Part shown: positions 1 to 4,695 of the stretch, piece after piece | How the letters are laid out: the number at the start of each line of letters is the position of its first letter | How positions within the stretch are numbered: position 1 is the stretch's first letter | DNA from: JBGSYN01 sp041750975 | Lineage (GTDB): Bacteria; Pseudomonadota; Alphaproteobacteria; Geminicoccales; Geminicoccaceae | Assembly: GCA_041750975.1 (NCBI GenBank) | Contig: JBGSYN010000145.1 | Coordinates: forward strand, 1 to 5,529 | Length of the DNA: 5,529 nt | Reading direction: 5' to 3' | Position numbers and translations under genes: made by a program | Notes under the pieces: model-generated | What the model was told of the DNA's origin: nothing | Databases searched by the model: none | The model's input: the letters and a program-made list of their open reading frames with translations, nothing else

Positions 1-1026
1 TTCAGGGGCGGGCTCGCTCATGTCAACGTTGTCGCCTCCCTGATATTCTCAGGCATGAGCGGCAGTGCCATTGCGGATGCAGCCGGCATCGGCCGCCTTA
101 TCATCGAAATGATGACCAAGGACGGCCGCTACAGCCCGGGCTTCGCCGCGGCGATCACAGCGGCCTCCGCCACGATCGGCCCCATCATCCCGCCCTCGAT
201 CCCGATGGTGCTCTACGCCTTGGTTTCGGGCACATCGGTCGGTTATTTATTCCTCGGCGGCGTTCTGCCCGGCCTTTTGATGGGCGGCACGCTGATGGCG
301 ACGATCTTCCTGATCGCCCGGCGCCGCAACTTCCCTGTGGAACGGCCCGTCCCGCTCAGCGAATTGCCGCGCACGACTTGGCGAGCCCTGCCGCCGCTGC
401 TGCTCCCCGTCATTCTCCTGGGCAGCATCTACGGCGGGGCAACGACGCCGACCGAGGCCGCCTCGGTGGCGGCAGCCTACGCGCTCCTTCTGGTGCTGGT
501 CGTCTATCGGAGCGTGCCGCTCAGGGAACTCTACCGCATCCTCGTCGAATCGGCGCGTTCCGCCGGCATGATTGCGCTTATCGTCGGCGGCGCCTTCCTG
601 ATCAACTATGCCGTGGCCGCCGAACGCGTGCCGTCCGCGGTCGCCGCCTGGCTTTCGGCCATGGAGATCTCGCCCCTGGTCTTCCTGCTGCTGGTTAACC
701 TCTTGTTTCTGGCGCTTGGGTGCGTGTTCGACGTCACGACGATGCTACTGATCGTCGTCCCGCTCCTCTTGCCGACGGTGCGCGAGCTCGGCATCGATCT
801 CGTGCATTTCGGCGTCGTCGTCGTCGTCAACACGATGATCGGGCTCGTGACACCACCCTATGGCGTGCTGCTCTTCGTCATCAACGGCCTCACCGGCATT
901 CCGCTCAGGGCCATCATCAGAGAACTCTGGCCGTTCCTCGGGACCCTCATCGCAGCTCTCCTGCTCATGGTCCTGGTCCCCGACCTCGTCCTCTGGCTGC
1001 CACGCCAATTCGGCTATGAGGGGTGA
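1..1026 (+). CDS. TRAP transporter large permease subunit, DctM family (5' partial)
   Basis: This is the large membrane subunit of a tripartite ATP-independent periplasmic (TRAP) transporter. Such subunits carry the Na+-coupled translocation of an organic acid, often a C4-dicarboxylate, delivered by a periplasmic binding protein. The reading frame is open from base 1, before the first ATG at 55. The residues ahead of that ATG include the conserved GGLAHVNVVAS stretch followed by MSGSAIADAAGIG, so the true start lies upstream of the window. About 341 residues are visible; the family is usually about 425-440, so roughly 90 N-terminal residues are missing. Many hydrophobic segments follow, and the C-terminal half has the family-typical HFGVVVVVNTMIGLVTPPYG near residues 270-289 of the visible part. 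The TRAP binding protein and small DctQ subunit are expected upstream. The substrate cannot be read from this subunit. Confidence 0.95.
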   Translation, partial: FRGGLAHVNVVASLIFSGMSGSAIADAAGIGRLIIEMMTKDGRYSPGFAAAITAASATIGPIIPPSIPMVLYALVSGTSVGYLFLGGVLPGLLMGGTLMATIFLIARRRNFPVERPVPLSELPRTTWRALPPLLLPVILLGSIYGGATTPTEAASVAAAYALLLVLVVYRSVPLRELYRILVESARSAGMIALIVGGAFLINYAVAAERVPSAVAAWLSAMEISPLVFLLLVNLLFLALGCVFDVTTMLLIVVPLLLPTVRELGIDLVHFGVVVVVNTMIGLVTPPYGVLLFVINGLTGIPLRAIIRELWPFLGTLIAALLLMVLVPDLVLWLPRQFGYEG

Positions 1027-1111
1027 GCCTGCGACGGTCGCACATTGTCTCACTTGTTCGCGCATTCCGATAATTGGCTTGCCAAGTGCCGGCACTGCCG
1101 GAATCGCTGCA

Positions 1112-1123
1112 TGAGCAATCGCT
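1112..1123 (+). repeat. 12-base element upstream of sbtA, shared with the ABC leader
   Basis: The sequence TGAGCAATCGCT, 18 bases before the sbtA start, is the exact reverse complement of 4584-4595 in the leader of the ABC ATPase gene. Its core AGCAATCGCT is close to a dyad (8 of 10 positions symmetric). A further AATCGCT lies just upstream at 1102-1108. It could be a binding site for a shared regulator; this is inference from the repeat alone. Confidence 0.3.
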
Positions 1124-1141
1124 TACCTGGTTCCGACAAAA

Positions 1142-2125
1142 ATGAGCTCCGATATTTTGCTGGCGACCATAACCTCGCCCGTCGTTCTCTTCTTCGTGCT
1201 CGGTCTGGGCGCCGCCCTGGCGCGCTCGGACATGTCGATCCCCGAATCCTTCGCCAAGGGCATCGCCCTCTATCTGATGATTGCCATCGGCCTCAAGGGC
1301 GGTGTCGAGATGTCGAAGAGCGGGCTCAATCTCCAGATCGGCGCCGTGATGATCGCGGCGATCGGTCTTTCGTTCTGCCTGCCGCTCCTCGCCTTCACGC
1401 TTTTGCGGCGCATGACCGGGCTGGATCGGGTCAACGCCGCCGCCACCGCCGCCCATTATGGCTCGATCTCGATCGTGACGTTCGTTGCCGCAACCGAAGC
1501 GATCCGGCTCACGGGCGTCTCGAGCTCCGGCTATCTCGTCGCCGTCGCCGCGATCATGGAAAGCCCGGCCATCATCAGCGCCCTCTTCCTCGCCGGCAGT
1601 GCGGCCCGATCGTCGGGGCATATCGCCGGATCGGAGCGGGGCGAACTGGTCCGCGAGGTCGCCCTCAACGCCTCGGTCGTCACCCTCCTGGGCTCGCTCG
1701 TCATCGGCTGGATCACCGGTGTCGAGGGTTTTGCGCGCGTCGAGCCCTTCTTCGTGACACCCTTTCAAGGCGTGCTCTGTGTCTTTCTCTTGGATATGGG
1801 GCTCGCGGCGGGGCGCGGGCTCAGGCGCGGCTGGCGCGATCTCGAGCGCGGCACGCTCGCCTTCGGCATCATCATGCCGCTGTTGTCGGCCAGTATCGCC
1901 GCGTCGATCGCTCTGATCCTGCGCCTGCCCGCGGGCGATGCGGCACTCTTCATGACGCTTGCGGCGTCGGCCTCCTACATCGCGGTGCCGGCGGCGATGC
2001 GCCTTGCGCTCCCGAAGGCCAAGCCTTCGATCTACCTTACGCTCTCGCTCGGGATCACCTTCCCATTCAATCTCACGCTCGGCATTCCACTTTATTTGTT
2101 CGTGGCCAAACTGATCGGGACCTGA
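1142..2125 (+). CDS. sbtA: SbtA-family sodium-dependent bicarbonate permease
   Basis: This is an inner-membrane permease of the SbtA family (formerly DUF897), whose characterised cyanobacterial members import bicarbonate together with Na+. The protein has 327 residues, somewhat shorter than cyanobacterial SbtA (about 370), and is almost entirely hydrophobic. It appears to be two related halves joined by a polar stretch at about 153-172. Recognisable blocks are SPVVLFF (12-18), SIPES (32-36), LMIAIGLKGG (45-54), AAHYGSISIVTF (103-114), MESPAII (139-145), SASYIAVPAAMR (276-287) and SLGITFPFN (302-310) with GIPLY (314-318). The start at 1142 is the first possible ATG in frame, since a stop lies at 1112-1114; no clear Shine-Dalgarno sequence precedes it. 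The gap to the TRAP gene is 115 bases, and the PII-like gene follows 10 bases after the stop. Family membership is secure; bicarbonate as substrate is inferred, because non-cyanobacterial members are little studied. Confidence 0.93.
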   Translation: MSSDILLATITSPVVLFFVLGLGAALARSDMSIPESFAKGIALYLMIAIGLKGGVEMSKSGLNLQIGAVMIAAIGLSFCLPLLAFTLLRRMTGLDRVNAAATAAHYGSISIVTFVAATEAIRLTGVSSSGYLVAVAAIMESPAIISALFLAGSAARSSGHIAGSERGELVREVALNASVVTLLGSLVIGWITGVEGFARVEPFFVTPFQGVLCVFLLDMGLAAGRGLRRGWRDLERGTLAFGIIMPLLSASIAASIALILRLPAGDAALFMTLAASASYIAVPAAMRLALPKAKPSIYLTLSLGITFPFNLTLGIPLYLFVAKLIGT

Positions 2126-2129
2126 GGGG
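2124..2129 (+). promoter_or_regulatory. Ribosome binding site of the sbtB-like gene, overlapping the sbtA stop
   Basis: The sequence GAGGGG starts inside the TGA stop of sbtA and lies six bases before the ATG at 2136. This decides the start of the small gene. It also suggests that its translation is coupled to that of sbtA, as expected for a transporter and its dedicated regulator. Confidence 0.7.
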
Positions 2130-2135
2130 CAAAAA

Positions 2136-2441
2136 ATGGAAACCAGACGCAGGCTCGAATTGATCGTCGAACGCATGGCGCAATCGCGTGCCGGCAACAT
2201 CCTGAAGGATGCGGGCATCAAGGGCTACACGGTGCTCGATGCCGTTGCCGGCTATGCCGATGGCCTCGACTGGCAAAGCGATGCCGATATCTCCTTGGCC
2301 CAGGACATGGTGGTCATCATCGCCATCGGCGACAACGCCACCATCGATCGCGCCCTCCAGAACCTCCACCAACTCCTCGACGCCCATATCGGCGTCCTGA
2401 GCGTCAGCGACGTGCAGATCATGCGGCCGGAACGGTTTTAG
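2136..2441 (+). CDS. sbtB: PII-like small regulator, SbtB-type, paired with SbtA
   Basis: This 101-residue protein has the size and outline of a PII-like (ferredoxin-like fold) regulator. A first beta strand and helix run through LELIVERMAQ and NILKDAGIKGYTVLD (about 7-35). The GIKGYTV block corresponds to the AKGYTV block of cyanobacterial SbtB. A polar segment at about 38-56 takes the T-loop position, a second strand is DMVVIIAIG (57-65), a second helix is about 68-82, and a last strand covers about 86-95. SbtB binds adenine nucleotides, including cAMP, as a trimer and regulates SbtA. The position directly after sbtA, with a strong ribosome binding site overlapping the sbtA stop, is the best evidence for the same role here. 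The C-terminal cysteine-containing extension of cyanobacterial SbtB is absent, and I see no GlnB-type uridylylated tyrosine motif. The nucleotide bound cannot be predicted from sequence alone. Confidence 0.8.
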   Translation: METRRRLELIVERMAQSRAGNILKDAGIKGYTVLDAVAGYADGLDWQSDADISLAQDMVVIIAIGDNATIDRALQNLHQLLDAHIGVLSVSDVQIMRPERF

Positions 2442-2528
2442 CGGGAACGGCGAGGCGGGACCAACTGGGCTCGTGGTTATGATTCATTTCTGCTACTCTC
2501 CGATGTCAGCACCAGGGTTGGGGAGACA

Positions 2529-3950
2529 ATGACAAATTACTCTGTCAGTCGCCGGCTCGTTGCGATTCTCGCTGGCGATATGGCGGGCTACAGTCGGCTC
2601 ATGGAGGCCGACGAGGAAGACGTGCTGGCCCGCCAGAAGCAGTATCGGCGCGAGCTCATCGACCCGGCGATCGACCGGTCGGGTGGTAATATCGTCAAGC
2701 TGACCGGCGACGGCATGCTGGTCGAATTTCCGAATGCCCTGGATGCGGTGCGCTGCGCCATGGACATCCAGCGCGCCATGCTTGAGCGCGAAGGGTCGAC
2801 GCCCGAGGACCATCGCATTCAGTATCGTATCGGCGTCAATCTCGGCGACGTGCTGTTCGAAGAGGGCGACATTTTCGGCGACGCGGTCAATGTCGCGGCC
2901 AGACTGGAAGGTCTCGCCAAACCCGGCAGCATCTGTGTTTCCGACATTGTCCATCAATTGATTGCCGACCGTCTGGAAGAGCGCTTCCAGGATCTCGGCA
3001 CCCAGCGGATCAAGAACATTTCGAGGCAGGTTCGCGTCTGGCAATGGTCTCCCCGGAGACAAGCCACCTTTGAACCCGCCCCGGAGGTGGCGCGCTCGCA
3101 ACAGATCAAGTTTTGCCTTGCCGGGGACGGTACGCAGATTGCCTATTCCAGTGTCGGCCAGGGTCCGCCGATCCTGAAGGCTCCCAACTACCTCAACCAT
3201 TTGGACTATGAATGGCGAAGCCCGGTCTGGGGGCCGATCTGGCGCGAGTTCGCCAAGCACTATCACTTCGTCCGGTTCGATCAGCGCGGCAATGGGCTTT
3301 CGGACTGGGACGTCGAAGACATCTCCGACGATGCGATGATCGACGACATGGCCGCGGTCGCCGATGCCGCGGCCCTCCATCGGTTCGCACTGTTCGGCAT
3401 CTCTCAGGGTTGTGCATTCTCGGTCCGTTATGCCGTCGAGCATCCAGATAGAGTGGCGTGCCTTATTCTCCTCGGCGGCTATGCGCGCGGTCGGCTCAAG
3501 CGTGGGTCGCGCGAGCAACAACGCATGTTCGAAGCGACCTGCACGATGATCCGCCAGGGTTGGGGCTCTCCAAACCCTGCTTTTCGGAACTTCTTTACAG
3601 ACAGCTACATGCCCGACGCGACACCGGAACAGACGGCGTGCTTCGATGAATTACAACGGATCACGACCAATTCGGCCAATGCCGAACGTATCTGGCGGAT
3701 GATTGCGCAACTCGAAGTCAGCGACTTGGCGAGGCAAGTCCAGGTGCCGGCGATCGTCCTTCATTGTCGCGATGACCGGATGATTCCGATAGCCGAAGGG
3801 CGCCGTCTGGCGGCACTCATTCCGAACGCCACATTCGTCGAACTCGATGGCGCGAACCATGCCCTGATCGAAGGCACTCCCGCTTTCGAGCAGTTCTTCG
3901 CAGCCGCCCGACCATTCCTCGATGAACATAGTGCGCCGCCAACGACATGA
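2529..3950 (+). CDS. Class III adenylate cyclase fused to an alpha/beta hydrolase domain
   Basis: This 473-residue, apparently cytosolic protein has two domains. Residues about 7-173 form a class III cyclase domain that makes cAMP from ATP. Metal-binding Asp17 (in GDMAGYSRLM) and Asp61 (in KLTGDGMLVEF), adenine-selecting Lys57 and Asp114, and transition-state Asn121 and Arg125 (in GDAVNVAARLE) are all present with canonical spacing, so it should be active and ATP-specific. After a linker (about 174-193), residues 194-467 form an alpha/beta hydrolase with an oxyanion-side DQRGNGLSD (251-259), nucleophile Ser292 in GISQG, Asp416 and His444. This hydrolase type, as I recall, is also found fused to LuxR-type and other signalling outputs, so it may sense or process a small ligand; its substrate is unknown. 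GGGGAG at 2520-2525 precedes the ATG. No transmembrane segment is seen. It starts 87 bases after the PII-like gene and overlaps the following acetyltransferase gene by four bases. Confidence 0.93.
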   Translation: MTNYSVSRRLVAILAGDMAGYSRLMEADEEDVLARQKQYRRELIDPAIDRSGGNIVKLTGDGMLVEFPNALDAVRCAMDIQRAMLEREGSTPEDHRIQYRIGVNLGDVLFEEGDIFGDAVNVAARLEGLAKPGSICVSDIVHQLIADRLEERFQDLGTQRIKNISRQVRVWQWSPRRQATFEPAPEVARSQQIKFCLAGDGTQIAYSSVGQGPPILKAPNYLNHLDYEWRSPVWGPIWREFAKHYHFVRFDQRGNGLSDWDVEDISDDAMIDDMAAVADAAALHRFALFGISQGCAFSVRYAVEHPDRVACLILLGGYARGRLKRGSREQQRMFEATCTMIRQGWGSPNPAFRNFFTDSYMPDATPEQTACFDELQRITTNSANAERIWRMIAQLEVSDLARQVQVPAIVLHCRDDRMIPIAEGRRLAALIPNATFVELDGANHALIEGTPAFEQFFAAARPFLDEHSAPPTT

Positions 3951-4387
3951 TTCGCCCCCTGACAGCCGCGGACCGCGCGGTTCATCTCGACATGCGCGGG
4001 CGGCTCTGGTCCGCCCCTCGGAATGAGCACGAAGCCGAACTCGGAGCCCTGGAGACCAAGACCTCGTTCACAGCGTTCGGCGCCTTTGCCGGGGAACGGG
4101 CGGTAGGCTTCGCGGAAGCGACATTTCGCGAGTTTGTCCCCACCATCGGCGTGATGCCTGCCGTGTACCTCGAAGGCATCTGGGTCGAGGAGGGCTATCG
4201 CCGCCGGGGCATCGCAACCGCCCTGGTGCGCGCGGTCGAGGCATGGGCGCTCTTGCTCGGCTGCAGCGACATTGCCTCGGATGCATTGCTCGACAATACG
4301 GACAGCCAGGCTTGGCACCGTTGCCAGGGTTTCGCCGAGCTTAATCAAACGGTGAATTTTGCGAAGAAGATCCGGCCTGACCCGTAG
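3947..4387 (+). CDS. GNAT acetyltransferase, AAC(6')-I aminoglycoside acetyltransferase-like
   Basis: This 146-residue protein is a single GNAT domain that transfers an acetyl group from acetyl-CoA to an amine. The pyrophosphate-binding R-x-x-G-x-A motif is RRRGIA (85-90), preceded by VYLEGIWV (73-80). It is followed by CSDIASDALLDNTDS (106-120) and H124-x-x-x-G128-F129. The order LEGI, then R-x-x-G-x-A, then ASD...N...S...H...GF matches the chromosomal and acquired AAC(6')-I enzymes, which acetylate the 6'-amine of aminoglycosides. The C-terminal strand departs from the usual aromatic VIYFRK-like end (here TVNFAKKI). The ATG lies in an ATGA overlap with the cyclase-hydrolase stop, so the two genes are probably co-transcribed and translationally coupled. 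The family call is good; activity on aminoglycosides is unproven, since many close GNATs act on other amines. Confidence 0.82.
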   Translation: MIRPLTAADRAVHLDMRGRLWSAPRNEHEAELGALETKTSFTAFGAFAGERAVGFAEATFREFVPTIGVMPAVYLEGIWVEEGYRRRGIATALVRAVEAWALLLGCSDIASDALLDNTDSQAWHRCQGFAELNQTVNFAKKIRPDP

Positions 4388-4458
4388 CGCCGTTCTCGCA
4401 ACTATGTTGGCATTCGTGTTTGCGACCTCGCCGTTGAGGTTGTGAACCGCGATATTCG

Positions 4459-4484
4459 GGCGCCAAATGTCGGGCATTGGCGCC
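4459..4484 (+). repeat. GC-rich inverted repeat (hairpin), possible transcription end
   Basis: The arms GGCGCCAA (4459-4466) and TTGGCGCC (4477-4484) are perfectly complementary over eight bases. Two more pairs (TG 4468-4469 with CA 4475-4476) form if A4467 is bulged, leaving a five-base loop TCGGG. It lies 71 bases after the acetyltransferase stop, a plausible place for transcription to end. There is no run of T on either side, so it is not a standard intrinsic terminator. It may instead protect the 3' end of the transcript or be a protein-binding site. Confidence 0.4.
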
Positions 4485-4559
4485 GCGGGCCGGCATTGCA
4501 ATTATGGCGGACATCGCGTCGGGGGCGTGGTAGATTGCCCAAAATTGTAGCAGAAGAGA

Positions 4560-4675
4560 CGTGCCGAACCGGGATTTCTGACTAGCGATTGCTCAGATCG
4601 CTAACCGGTCCGTCGGTTGAGCGATGCGGCACGCCCCTTGCAGAGCGTTGATCGGGTGGTTGGCGCTGCCCGATC
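4560..4675 (+). promoter_or_regulatory. Candidate structured 5' leader of the ABC ATPase gene
   Basis: An outer stem of CGTGCCG (4560-4566) with CGGCACG (4627-4633) encloses two competing inner arrangements. In one, TAGCGAT (4583-4589) pairs with ATCGCTA (4597-4603). In the other, ATCGCTAACCG (4597-4607) pairs with CGGTT-G-AGCGAT (4614-4625), with G4619 bulged. A separate hairpin, GATCGGG (4650-4656) with CCCGATC (4669-4675), ends 20 bases before the ATG at 4696. Mutually exclusive pairing is what leader-based control would need. However, seven-base arms arise by chance in GC-rich DNA and I recognise no known riboswitch class. Confidence 0.3.
4584..4595 (-). repeat. Second, inverted copy of the 12-base element
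   Basis: The sequence AGCGATTGCTCA is the reverse complement of 1112-1123. It also supplies the left arm of one of the two alternative hairpins of the ABC leader, so the match may reflect a protein site, RNA pairing or coincidence. The identity stops at exactly twelve bases on both sides. Confidence 0.3.
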
Positions 4676-4695
4676 GGAGTCCTGACGGAGACGGC

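Larger units (their letters stand above)
4388..4695. other. 308-base intergenic region without a gene
   Basis: I find no convincing coding sequence here on either strand. Minus-strand frames reaching into this region are antisense to the flanking genes and have no recognisable protein content. The stretch holds a GC-rich hairpin near 4459-4484 and a cluster of inverted repeats at 4560-4675 just ahead of the ABC ATPase gene, listed separately. No convincing -35/-10 pair and no U-tract terminator could be identified, although a promoter for the downstream gene must lie here unless it is read through from the acetyltransferase gene. Confidence 0.7.

Noticed and set aside
814..828. Five consecutive GTC triplets in the TRAP gene
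   Set aside because: They encode five valines in a membrane segment where the family has valine-rich sequence, so ordinary coding constraint and codon bias explain them.
1086..1095. Perfect 10-base palindrome GTGCCGGCAC between the TRAP gene and sbtA
   Set aside because: It has no loop and no T run, so it is not a convincing terminator, and palindromes of this length around CCGG are common in GC-rich DNA.
1045..2163. Plus-strand open frame of 372 codons in another frame over sbtA
   Set aside because: It overlaps sbtA almost completely and encodes an Arg- and His-rich sequence without domains, typical of an out-of-frame reading.
965..2221. Long minus-strand open frame of 418 codons opposite sbtA
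   Set aside because: It is antisense to a clearly recognised SbtA gene. Its product is a low-complexity mix rich in Arg, Asp, Glu and Gly, as expected from the complement of a GC-rich membrane-protein gene, with no recognisable domain.
1142..2441. sbtA/sbtB as part of a carboxysome or autotrophy island
   Set aside because: No RuBisCO, carboxysome shell, carbonic anhydrase or LysR-type CbbR gene is present in the window.
2491..2499. Possible extended -10 promoter element (TGCTACTCT) before the cyclase gene
   Set aside because: The TGn extension and distance to the start are suitable, but the hexamer matches the consensus at only three of six positions and no good -35 box is found at the right distance.
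2493..3521. Minus-strand open frame of 342 codons opposite the cyclase gene
   Set aside because: It lies antisense to conserved cyclase and hydrolase motifs and shows no family resemblance. High GC in third positions explains the lack of stops.
3947..4387. Acquired antibiotic-resistance cassette
   Set aside because: No integron attC site, integrase or insertion sequence is seen, base composition matches the neighbours, and the ATGA overlap indicates a long-settled operon gene.
4531..4536. TAGATT as a -10 box for the ABC ATPase gene
   Set aside because: It matches the consensus moderately, but the region 17 bases upstream (GCGGAC-like) has no resemblance to a -35 box.
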